From Posidonia oceanica (taxonomy: Eukaryota > Streptophyta > Magnoliopsida > Alismatales > Posidoniaceae): a stretch of 64,000 nucleotides of DNA. The position numbers and the translations under genes were made by a program. Position 1 is the first letter of the stretch. Each line of letters opens with the position of its first letter. Shown in pieces: positions 21,416-32,204 of this stretch. The stretch lies in assembly GCA_037176725.1 (NCBI GenBank), contig JAZBRS010000029.1, positions 122,483,001 to 122,547,000 of the forward strand, read 5' to 3'. The notes beneath the pieces are model-generated. The model was given only the letters and a program-made list of their open reading frames with translations, was not told where the DNA came from and made no database searches.

Positions 21416-24400
21416 TGTAGTAATCCTGAAATTCAGATCGTCCATGCACGATGCCAAAGCTTGCGTGCACCGATCGGAACTAGGGTCACTATATGTGGGT
21501 GAATTCGAGGAGGAAACTCGACTCAAAAGACACCGAAAGCAGGGACGAAATCAAAGAGAAAAGAATTGGAGTCGCCACCTAATTTTATTAAAACCAGAAA
21601 AAAAAAACTAGGAAAAACGGGTAAAGAAGATACAAGGAAAGCAAAAATGCAATTAGAAAGCATGCAAAAGTAATGTAGATGCGCGACGCAAGATCGATGC
21701 GGCCCAGACAAGGGTAAGGACTCCTGTTACGTGCAGGGAAGGTGTTAGGCACCCCCGACACACCCGAGGAATCGGTCTTTCTAGGCATTCTCGCTCGCAA
21801 ATGTAGGAATGTCGACAATTGCTTGCCTTTTACTGTACACCCTAGGGTGATAGATGCAATACATGCCTAATGCTTTAAATGCCTAAGTACTTGAAAGCTA
21901 TGCAGGCGGAAATAAACGTGCAGCCTATAGGCTCAGCAACGCTGCTAGGGTTCCGAACGGGCAAGCCCTGGTTCGTAAGAACACCTAGGCAGTAAGCATC
22001 ACTGCCCTAATGCAAATGCAGGCGATAAAGCAAAACTGTGATGAAAACCATGCAATGCAAGCGACACGCAAGGGATAAAGCAAAAGCAGGCGCGGGAAAC
22101 GGTGCAAAGGCAAGCGATATGTAAAAGAAAACAAATGTGGCACGCAAAATGATGCAAATGCTAGCGGTATGTAAATAAAATAAAGTGGACACGCAAAACG
22201 ATGCAAATGCAGGTGATATGCAAATAAAACAAATGCTGGCACACAAAACGTTGCAAATGCAGGCGAAATGCAAATAAAACAAATATTGGCACGCAAAAGG
22301 ATGCAAGTGAGCGACACGCAAAAGCGACATGGAAATCGAGGCAAGCAATGCAAAAATGCGGAAAACGGTGCAATGTAATATGCGAAAATGGTGCGGAAAA
22401 TGATGCAGATGCTAGATGCAAGAGAAGGTGCGGAAAATGAGGCTAGCAAAGGGGGACAATGGTTGCTGACTGGCCTGCAGAGCCAGTCGTCGGCCATCTG
22501 GATAGCCAAGCTGGTCGCCTGTAGCATAGGCAGTAGCTCAGGTCGCCCTCAAAGGCAACGGCCACACCCTGCAGATCCCAGACAGTGGCTTCGTCGCCCC
22601 AGCGAGGCTAGCAAACGTGACTAAAACCAAAAAATGAATGCATGACAGTGCAAAGGACATGCTAAGGAAGAGAACCATGCAATTAGAAAACAAAACGGCG
22701 GCTGAGGGGGGGGCTGCCTAAAACAAGGTTGAGCCGCCTGTCATAGAGGCGATTGTGCTAGTCGCCTCCATGACTGGCGGCAGCCATGTTTCAGACCACC
22801 CAAAATAGCAAACTTAATAGAGGAATTGAGGCATGCAAATGATCTTGAAACATGCAAATAGTTTCATGAAATTAAAGATGGCATACTAGGGAATACATGC
22901 ATGCTAACAGATGCGAAAATGGATGCATGGGTCGCCAGTTACAGTAGCCAAAAGTCGACTGAAAAAACTACCGGAGTTTGTAGGTGAGTAGCTGCCATTG
23001 ACGGCGGCTCAAGCTACAAACCCGTGTTCCAGACAGCCAACTTCTGGGCTAGATCTGGAACCCATGCGATGCAAGAAATCAAAACTGATGATGCAAACCT
23101 ACAGAAGAAACATTCACAAATGCACGGAAGCAAAAAACGAGCGATAATGGGGTCTGGGCAACGAGGAACGCCAATGCAAAGTCAGGCCGTCGGCCTGGTG
23201 AGTTGCAGGTAGCCGCCCCTTAAGGAGGCGACCGAACCTGCAACCCATCAATCTGAACGGCCAACTTTGGAGCAGTGCCTTGATCTCGACACACAAGCAA
23301 GCACAAATACAAGCGCATAATCATGTAGAGCAATCATCCAGGAGTACATAGCAACAAACAGGAGATGAAATGGTGGTCGAAGTCGCTGGGGAGGTCGGCC
23401 CAACGTTGGGCTAGCAGCTGTTGTATTCTGCAATGAGGCGCCGCACTGTGCCGCGCCCCGATCAGAAGCTCTTCGAGCTTTGCCAGCGATCTGCTGCCTC
23501 CCCGCGGCACGAAACGAGCTGCCAATGGCTGGGGAACATCCGCAACGTTCTTCCGGTCCTTGCCAAACCTTCAATTTGGCGAATGGTGGACTGGATCCGT
23601 CCACCCACCTACGCCCAACTTGCGCCGCCGTAGCCACCGGATGCTGGCCACTCACGCGGCTAGCAGCCCGGAGGCAGGGTTGGGAAGCATGCCGGAGTCG
23701 GGGCGGAGGAGAGGGATAACATCCCAGACATGGAGAGGGGCTTGTGCCCCGTTTCCAACCTCGCATGAGGTTCATCGGAGACACAAAGCCACCATAGCCG
23801 CTAAGGCGGCCGAGGGCACGAAAGAGGTCGCCGCTACCGTGGCTGCGAGGGAAGGTCCGGGAACATTCCTGGACCCTCAGGAGGATTTTAGGATAGAGTT
23901 TGGTACTTTTGCGAGCTCGCCAGAGTTGCTAGTGCGGAAGTAGCGGACGTTGCACTGCCGCGACTTCGGAGGCTGATGGCAGCGGAGGGAGGCGTAAGGA
24001 AGTTGACGGAGAGTTGGGTTCTACACTCTGGTTATCCAGAAACACATAGGAGCTCTCAGATCTCGCTTGCGGTCTCTGGTTTGCAAATGCGGGGGGGTCA
24101 AACATGGCTATTCGCACTGGTTTTGTTTGGAAGGAAAGAGAATGGCGGAGGCGATGGGTGGCAGAGGTGGTAGCAGAAGGTGCTGTGAGGGGCTGTGAGG
24201 GGTGCAGGAGCCAAGGGCAGTCAGAGGTGGTGGCAGGGAAGACGATGGAGTCGTCGATGGCAGGCGGTGGCAGGAGGAATCAGCGGTGTGGAAGTGAGGA
24301 GCTAGGTCTGCGGGAAGCACGCCGGCAAGCGACGGTGACCGGTGGCATGGAGTTATTCGCTTTGGCGTGTAGTGCTTGGCCATAGTGGCGAGTAACTCCA

Positions 24401-24787
24401 GAGGGGACGGGCGTGGAAGGCCACGGCGATCGGTGGTGGCCGCATGAGCAAGCTTGCTCGGTCTGCAAATTTACAATCGAGTCGCCCCTACACCTGGTGC
24501 CTGAGCAAGTCACCGCGTAGATGGCGACATGGTTAGTCGCTCCTAGCCTTGGCGACACGACTCAGTCGCCTCTGCATGTGGCGACCAGATGTGCAAATCA
24601 GAGACCGGGCTGAAAATGGGCTTGGGCTTAGGTTAAAAGGCTAAGGCGAAGGAATGGAATTGGGTTTGAAAAGATAGGTGGTTTAGGTTTGGGTTAGGTT
24701 TTGGGGGATGGATTCCGCAACGCCCTCCTCCGAGCCAACTTCCAGCAAACTTCCACCTGCAATGCCTGTCAAAACGGGGTATCTACA
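21416..24787 (-). mobile_element. 5' LTR of element 4 (3372 bp)
   Basis: It begins TGTAGATACCCCGTTTTGAC and ends AGGATTACTACA on the minus strand. The shared blocks are in order: partial PBS (21568-21577), the GGAAGGTGTTAGGCACCCCC box (about 21736-21756), and the AACGCTGCTAGGGTTCCGAAC block (about 21930-22000). A minisatellite follows at 22010-22440. The upstream two thirds contain many AGTCGCC/GGCGACT motifs, some as hairpins (AGGCGATTGTGCTAGTCGCC near 22745). It is shorter than the LTRs of elements 1-3 and represents another subfamily. Confidence 0.82.
22010..22440 (-). repeat. Degenerate minisatellite in element 4 LTR
   Basis: Degenerate ~60-bp units contain CACGCAAAACGATGCAAATG and ATATGCAAATAAAAC. 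They occupy the same LTR position as the arrays of elements 1, 2 and 3. Several frames are open across it because stop codons are rare in the unit. Confidence 0.7.
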
Positions 24788-26764
24788 CCTCCCACCTGAA
24801 GGACCCTCAAAAGGCTAACTGCACCTAGGAAAGCCACTCACCTCACCTGGGCAAGCTGTCCCCTCTCTAAGGATAAACCACAGGGTACACTCTATTGCCG
24901 TCCTCATTGGACCTCATCTTTGGTCTCTTGGTCACACAAACCTCAACCTCGGCCTCTTGGTCCCAGTCTATGTGCCTTGAACAACCAGAGGCTCCAATCC
25001 CCCGGGCTCAACCGCCACACACAAGTCTCCGTACCCGTAGCAACCAGGGTATCACGCTCAGCTATGCAAGAGTATCATACCTCCTGTGTCCGCTGCCACG
25101 ATACCACCAGGTACAGACAGTACCCTAGGTCTCAGCACCTGGAGCAACCAGAGTGTCATACCTCCAGGTCCGGACGGCACCTCGACCCGCGGACCTCAGC
25201 CTCGGCCTTGTGAACGACAAACTTGGAGTATCATACCTCCAAGATTCATCGGACACTTGCCTACAGCCTCTTGGTCTCCACCATAGACGGAAACCACTGG
25301 AAAACTCTTTTCAAAACCTTCGCAAACTATTGCATCTTCTTTTTAAAACTCCTTTAGAAAACTGTTTCAAAATCCATTTAAAACATATCTCAAAAACCCC
25401 ACAGAATGTCGTGCCAAACACTACATGGAAAACCACACCAAAGCCAGAACAACGATCTCGAAGTCCTATTTAACTTGCAAGACCAGACACCAACACAAAA
25501 CACACCCAGAACTCTAAGTCCTTGTGCCAAAGTGTAAGACGCCTACTGGCCTGTGTCTCTCATGAGCCACAGCCAACTCAGTGTCAAATGCTCAAATAGT
25601 GCCACTGAATACTCCATTCAGTGCACCACACCAAACACTAAGCCCACATCTAATCTTGGGATAAATCATGATCCCTAAGATCCATCTAAACCATTTAGGG
25701 GAGAACTTAGTATTTCTAAGTTCTATCGTCTTTTATTCTAACCCCAATATCTAGGGAAACTTACTAATTTATTTAGGCATTCCCTAAATCATTCTAATGA
25801 TTTTCCTAATCATCATTAATGTGCCATAATTACCTACATGATCAATACACTAATTAACAATACCAAACATTCCCAAAACCAACCTCTAAACACCCTAACA
25901 GGTCTGGTTCGGCTGACCGATTTGGATCGGTCGATAGGACCAGCAACCTGGACTCACATCTAGGGTCTGGTTCGGCAGATCATTTCCAAACGATCGACCG
26001 AACCTGGGTTTTGTCCTCCATCTCAGGAACCAAATTTGCATACTGAACCAATTTTGGTATACTGATTTCTGGGTTCAGGAGACTCCAGACGGCATGATCG
26101 GCATACCGAAATATTTCGGCATGCCAAATCAGTCAACTGTCAGGAACTTAGAGCCCAAACCCAAAAATTGCCCAAAATGGGGAAGGCCAGCGATCTCACC
26201 ATGGGCCACCAAAACACACATACCACATACCCAAATTTCGGCATGCCAAATCAGTCGACTGCCAGGAACTTAGAGACCAAACCCAAAAATTGCCCAAAAT
26301 GAGGAAGGCCGGCGATCTCACCACGGGCCACCAAAACACACATACCACATACCCAAACGAAGATCTCGAGACGATCTACGATTTGGGACAAGAAACACGA
26401 AGATCCGTTGAGCAGATCACAAGAAATCATCAAGCAAAGCTCGTGGACACTATTCACAGCACTGTTCATCCGTGAATGGCCCCAAACCATAAATCACACC
26501 TCACGAGCCCAACATTTACATGCAATATATCAAAAAGAAGATCTAGAGATGATCTATCATTTGGGACAAGAATCATCTCAATCCATTGCATGTGGGCCAA
26601 AAAATCATTGAGCAAAGCATTCATATATATTGAAACCATAAACCACTCACCCGACGCCATTAATGGCCAATAAAAACCTCCATAAATCCTCATAAATTCT
26701 CCAAGCAACCACACACGTCAAATCCACACTATCATGCTCCTATAATCAAATTGGGCATGAAAGG
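24788..26764. other. Unassigned non-coding DNA flanking element 4
   Basis: This sits between the outer end of the element 4 LTR and a plus-strand LTR start. It contains three dispersed copies of TATCATACCTCC or TGTCATACCTCC (near 25073, 25155 and 25227) in a C-rich stretch with CCTCAGCCTCGGCC. AT-rich sequence follows (25650-25880), then GGTCTGGTTCGGC repeats (25900-26010) and two imperfect duplications. No reading frame of note and no recognisable family. It could be the untranslated 3' end of a plus-strand element whose LTR starts at 26765; GGGCATGAAAGG just before that start could be a weak polypurine tract. Confidence 0.4.
26115..26359. repeat. 122-bp tandem duplication
   Basis: Two copies about 95% alike are marked by GGCATGCCAAATCAGTC at 26119 and 26241. 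Immediately to the right, 26361 and 26539 begin a second, looser duplication with a 178-bp offset (AGATCT...GATTTGGGACAAGAA versus AGATCT...CATTTGGGACAAGAA). Confidence 0.85.
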
Positions 26765-27450
26765 TGTAGACACCCCGTTTTGGCGCCATTTGTCGGCAGG
26801 CTCCTCTAGAGGTGATTGCTCGGGATGCGGCGTGGCGAACCCCACCTTTTCACCCCAAACCAAACCCTAAACTTGGCCAAACCTTCAAAGCCTACCCAAA
26901 ACCCTCACATCCATTAGCCTCCAACATCCAAAGCCCATTTGATGGTCCAACACTTGAGAAACGGGCCCAGAAGTCCACGCATTTGACTCTGTGTAGACTA
27001 GGCGTAGCAAGCCATTGCGGTTTACTGACGCTGAGACCAGGCACGGTGTGGTGGCACGGAATCATGGCACGGCTGCACTGGGTCAATAGCTCCGACTGCT
27101 AAGGATTGAGTGGTCCTTTGCCTTTTGGATCATTGGTTCCTCGATTATCATTGGCCTGAATGGATCTGGGTGTGTTCCTCAACATCTCTGGACCATCGAG
27201 CCCCTCTTTGCAAACCAATTTCCCATCCAATCCGTTGCACACATCCTCACCGGCCATTTCAAATCTCAGATCCACATCAATGGCCTACATGTGTCTTCCA
27301 GCCCATAAAATAGTACGAGCACCAACCTCGAAGCCTCCGGTTGCTCGTCTGGTTGCTTTCCTCTCGGTCACCCCCTCCATCTCTGACCACCAGCAAACCA
27401 GCAGAAGCCCTCGCAACCTGTCGTGACCGGGCATCACCGGAGCGACACTA
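26765..27450 (+). mobile_element. 5' part of a plus-strand LTR (unassigned element)
   Basis: It begins TGTAGACACCCCGTTTTGGC, the same terminal signature as the other LTRs in the window. The sequence continues C-rich for about 690 bp until it meets the minus-strand LTR fragment at 27451. The LTR 3' end, PBS and coding region were not found to its right, so it is truncated or interrupted. Confidence 0.55.
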
Positions 27451-29281
27451 TGTGTGCTGACCAATGAGGGGTCGCGAATAGTAGGTGCATCCGAGAAAGG
27501 AAACTTGACTCGAAAACACTGGAAAAGCGCAAAAAAACAAAAGATAAAGCAAATCAGAGTCGCCACCTATTCTATTAAATTGGAAGACGAGGAAAAGCAT
27601 GAAAACATGCAAATGGGTGCAATGTTATGCAAAATAAATGACTCGTGCCTAGGATAAGGGCATATTGGTCATTACAGGCCAAGAGAAAGGGTAAGGACTC
27701 TTGTTACGCACGGGGAAGGTGTTAGGCTGTTAGGCACCCCTGATATGCCTGGAATCAGTCTTTCTAGGCATCTCGCTCGCATATGCAGGAATGTCGGCAA
27801 ATGCTTGCCTTTACTGTATACTCGAGGGCGATAGATGCTATGAATGCCTAATGTATGATTTACTTGCTTAAATGTCATTTGAAAACATGCTGTACTTAGC
27901 AAAAAACATGCCAAACATGGATGATTACGGCTAGAATGCCATGATGCAGTGGTAAAACAACTAGGAAACTAAAACAGGGTTAAACAAACTAAGTAGATGA
28001 AAAACAAAGCGGCAAGCAAGGGGCATCTGTCCACTGTCTGAACAGTGGGCTGGGTCGCTAGTCAGTCTGGCGGCAGCACACATTGCCGGTGTGAGCGGCA
28101 GTGGCACATGACGCCATTCTGGGCGGCGGAGGCACCAATCGCCAGTAGGACAAGCGACGGCACTTGCTGCTCACTACTGCAGATAGCCAACTTCATCACC
28201 GGCAAAAGGACACTCAGACGATGCAAAACACGAAACCAAATATGTGGAAATGCAGAGGGCATATCCATGATTAAAACCATGTAACTACTTTATGAAATGG
28301 AAACATGGATCACGAGATACAACGGTCTAAAGTCCGGCCGGTGGACTGTTAAAAATACAGTCGAGTCGTCGATGTGACAAGCGGCTCAACTGGCAGTCGA
28401 GGGCCGAACTTCATGACCAAATCCCACACCCATGGCTATGCAAGATTGAAGACTAAAGGCATGGTATTAAAGACCAATCATCCATGAACACAAACAAGCA
28501 AAAATCAAGTGAAATGGTGGTCTGAGTCGCATGGAGCAAGGGCTCAAAGATCGGCCGGTGGACTACTAGAAACGCAGGTTAGTCGCTGCCCTCACTAGTG
28601 GCTAACCTGGCAGTCCTCTGGCGTCGGAGAAGAAGGCTAACAGCGGCGATAAAGCATCGATAAAATAGAATTAACTATACAGGAAGCAAGCACAGAGTGT
28701 CACGAACGTGAGGGAGAGGTTGCTCACCTGAGGGGGTGCATGGAGCGACTCCCTGACCTAGCTCGCCAGAGTGCGTCGGCGTAGGAGGCAATGACGGTTG
28801 CTCGGTATGATTGGGCTGTGTTCGTGGATGCTCGACGGAGGTGTATGCAAGATTTGGCGGCGTTTGGTGCTGCGGTGTGGCCTTTGGCCGTTTATGGTCG
28901 GCGGCAGTCGAGGAGGACGATGACGGTTCGAGTGGCAGTGCAGGGGACTCGCGGCGAGGTTTGGAGCTGTGGGAGTGTCGCACGGGATGCTAGGAAGCAT
29001 GGAGGATTGCTGTGGGAAGTGTTGGCTTCCTGTGGTTGCTGTAGGGAGCGTCGGGCCGATGGCCGACGATGGGTTCCGATGGGCAGTGGAACTGCGATGA
29101 GGCACAGGCGATGGTCCGGGAGGCTAAGGAGAGGTGTGAAAGGCTGGGGGGGAAGCTATGGGAGTGAGGAGTGTTCCTGGATTGCCTCCACTCGTTCTAG
29201 TTCAAGCGGCAATGGAGGAAGATGGGTCAAGTGTCGCCAGGTGAATAGGTGTCGAGATGTGGTTTTGTTCGGCAAGCCTGC
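27451..29281 (-). mobile_element. Truncated LTR fragment related to element 4
   Basis: The left end shows the 3' part of an LTR read in reverse. It has TCCGAGAAAGGAAACTTGAC, a partial PBS (AGTCGCCACC, 27559-27568), the GGGGAAGGTGTTAGGC box with a small internal duplication, and GATAGATGCTATGAATGCC like element 4. The downstream AACGCTGCTAGG block is absent, indicating an internal deletion, and no LTR 5' terminus is visible. A GC-rich stretch at 28700-29240 has a 172-codon open frame overlapping other frames; I do not regard it as a gene. It may be a solo LTR cut by the element 5 insertion. Confidence 0.6.
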
Positions 29282-30860
29282 TGTAGATATCCCATTTTCG
29301 CATTTCTGAGTGTTCATAGAGGACAGGAACTTCTGAGGCACCTAGATCACACAACTAAGGCTTAATAACACATTTTCTGGAGTTTTCATGATTTGCTTAA
29401 AAACAATGCTTGATTTTACTTAGCTCAAGGTCGTTAGCTGTAGCACAGCTGACTCGCCTGAACTAGTGGCAAGTTTGAGTACCTTGAGCACTCTTTATCC
29501 CACTCAAATCAGTGGTAGATTTGAGTTAAAGAAGATGTTTTTATGATTTCATGAGATCTCTGAAGTTTTTTGGGCTTTTATCATGTTTCTCTGGATCAAT
29601 TTAAAAGATAGGGTTAAAAATGCAAAAGACCTAGCTAGTTGCCTCCCAAAGCGGCGACACACCCAAGCACCACTAATAGCGGTGATTGGAATGTGTAGGC
29701 GCCTGTGAGACAGGCAACTAGCATCAGACCTCTTTCTCTAGCTTAATGTTAATATCCTAGGCATTAATATAATATATGGGAATTTTATAAGCTATTATAA
29801 CATTTTTCCGTAAACTATTGATATTTATATGATTTTCTAGCATTTAATATATGATTTAACACATAGATCATATAAAATAAATAATCAAAGAACAATCTAG
29901 AAAATCCTAGGTGGCCTCAAATAAATATCTTGATTTTTAACACGTTTTAATATCCCTTAGAATTAGAAGCCAATCCCTTAAAATCAGAATCAATCCCTTA
30001 AAATCAGAAGCAAATCTTTTATTTAGCTTAGAATAGTGCAGCAGCTAGGCGCCACTATGTGCGGCCACTAGCTGACGTGGACTCCATTTGACCTGGTCTT
30101 ACAGAATTTCCATAGCATTTCCACGAACTTTTCGGGAGATATTTGTGCCAGTCACCTGCCTATGCGGCGACTAGCCCTAAAAATCAGTTCCCTTCTAGAA
30201 ACTTCTAGAACCTTCCTAGATATGAGCCACCCGTGTCCCACGAACCTATAAATAGACCCCGTGAGTCAATGCTCAAAGGGAGGCCAATGGGAGGGAAATT
30301 CATGAGGGAAAGCAATCTTCTGAGAGAGAAACCCTAGCCTCCACCTTTAATCAAGAGAAACCCTAGATCCTAGAGACCACTATATCCCACTTTAGATCCC
30401 TGAGATCTCGAGCCTAGCCAGAACTCTGACCGAGCCTCCACTTCCTTACTCTACTGCATACAGCACGAGGATGAAGGGAGTATCTTCTTCCAATCTACTT
30501 TTTCATTTCATATTGCATTCCTTAAATTAGGACCCATAGCATAAGCATGCGGGGAACAATCCCTGGTTAGTATTAGATTTATTTGTTTATATTATTCTCT
30601 GTTTTTTTTCTACTATCATTTACTATACACAAACTTACCCAGATCTATCTTTATTTGTTTTGAAGGAAAGGAATACGCTTACGTAACACGAGGAAGCCAC
30701 TAGACGACATCCTGTCGTCGATCTAGTGAGCCGAGTACCCATATCATCATCTCCCCATGCGCCATGTCTGCCCATTGACGAGTGGTGATCACAATAAGTT
30801 GACAACGTTGTGGAAGCACTGTCATCTTCATAAACACTCCCCATAATCCACATCTATAGA
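29282..30860 (+). mobile_element. Probable 5' LTR of element 5 (~1.58 kb)
   Basis: The start TGTAGATATCCCATTTTCGC fits the terminal signature of the other LTRs. A TATA box sits two thirds of the way in and a PBS-like sequence follows. The 3' end is uncertain: a clean CA dinucleotide next to the PBS is not seen (the junction reads ATCTATAGAAGTGGCG). The body is AT-rich with scattered GGCGACTAG motifs. Confidence 0.5.
30247..30254 (+). promoter_or_regulatory. TATA box of element 5 LTR
   Basis: TATAAATA lies in the context ACCTATAAATAGACCCC. This is a good plant TATA box about 610 bp upstream of the PBS, where the U3/R boundary of an LTR would lie. Transcription should start roughly 30 bp downstream, near GTCAATGCTC. 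Confidence 0.55.
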
Positions 30861-30862
30861 AG

Positions 30863-30879
30863 TGGCGATCACAGTGGGA
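30863..30879 (+). other. PBS-like site of element 5
   Basis: The sequence TGGCGATCACAGTGGGA shares the TGGCGA start, hence the CCA end of a primer tRNA, with the other PBSs but then diverges. I cannot name the tRNA. A related sequence, TGGTGATCACAATAAG, lies exactly 80 bp upstream. Confidence 0.5.
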
Positions 30880-32204
30880 CCGGCTTTAGCCAACCCTCTG
30901 TGCTACGTGAGTTTTTTCCTTCCTTCCTTCATTTACATAGATCTAGTAGTTTGTTTTTGGTTTTGGAGGCCGTGCGCCTAAGTTTTCACAACTTGTAAAC
31001 CCCATAGTGTTTTCTGACATTAGAACAGTTTTTTCTAACCCAACCATCTTGGCTTAAGGCAAGAGGTCTCGTTAGCACTCTGTGGCAACGACAACCTCCT
31101 GTCTATAGTCATAGAGGGTCGGGTTACTACTGTTCTAAAAAACAGAAAACTCAAGTTTCCAGTCGCCTAGTAATACGGTGCCTAACCTAGTCGCACATCA
31201 CTGCGGCGACTAGTCTGGGCGCACCCTTTACAGGCGACTAGATCTAGGTTTATTTCAGTGTAGATCTTTTATTTTTTTCCTTTCAGTACCCTATGTTGTT
31301 TTTTTGTTTAGATCTGCAGTCCATTAAAATTAGATTAAATCCTGTTCACTACATATTTTTAGTTTTTATTTGGAATTTAGGTTTGCATGTGTCCACCCTT
31401 AAGGTGGAAACTATTTTATTGATATTAGAGTTAAAGTTCCTTGAGGGAATCTTCTTTTAACTAGAACAATCATGTAGAGCGAACCAGGCTAGTGCAAGTC
31501 GTTCACCCATACTCTGTTTGATTGGGATAGTTAGGTTAAGAACTCAAGGTGTCCTAGGGTTTTATTTTTGACTCTTCCTCTTCCTTAAGTCAAAAATAAT
31601 CCTTGGTAGATACTTAATACTTTAATATTCCATGTTTATTTACTGTTTTATGGTTTGATAAGAGCCGATCCTAAGGACAAAATCCTAGGTGGTGGGCCCC
31701 TCTTTAGAGAGACAAACCCACCACCTAGGCCCTCTTGGTAGACCTTGAAGAAGGTCAAAGAGAGCCAAAATCCCATTAATTGTGAGCATGCAGGTTTAAT
31801 TGATCTACTAACTAATCACTTGAATAGATAAAAACCTGCGATCTGTCTGAAACCTGCACTGTTTTTTTCTTTTTTCTGCTTGTTGCGCGGTCTGTCCAAA
31901 ACAGACCTTGGTTGCTGGAAGAATAGGGCCTAAGCCACTTGTTCAGAAGGCGCCTCGCGAAAGCCAGTGACTTATTTGGTCACCTGAATTACAGGCGACT
32001 GTAGGGTCAACGCTTCGGTGTGCCTTGCTTGCAGGAATTTAATTATCTCCATTAACAGGTTACAGAAACGTCAGAACAGCAACTGCTTACTGTTTATTGT
32101 TTTTTTTACTTTCATTTAATCGAGTCTATATTAAGTAGTGTAATTGAGTCTGTAATTTCCTTTTCAAGTTCTCTGTAATAGTTTAAAAAAAAAACAATTT
32201 CACA
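30880..32204 (+). other. Leader of element 5
   Basis: Non-coding, AT-rich leader up to the gag ATG. It contains several GGCGACTAG/CTAGTCGC motifs (about 31165-31240) and T-runs, and ends with CACAATGAAGGCC. The block conserved in the leaders of elements 1-4 is not recognisable, which supports a separate lineage. Confidence 0.5.

Larger units (their letters stand above)
20434..24787 (-). mobile_element. Element 4: 5' LTR, PBS and partial leader, interrupted by element 1
   Basis: In minus-strand order this holds a complete LTR, a PBS and about 960 bp of leader. The leader carries the same conserved block (about 20509-20846) and the same GTGCGTGCGTGG/AAAGCATGCATAG-type units (about 21050-21250) as elements 1-3. 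Comparison with element 3 shows that element 1 inserted close upstream of where gag should begin. The rest of element 4 would lie beyond element 1, outside the window. Confidence 0.8.

Noticed and set aside
28791..29309. 172-codon ORF in the LTR fragment
   Set aside because: GC-rich, antisense to the LTR, with overlapping frames on the other strand and no family features.
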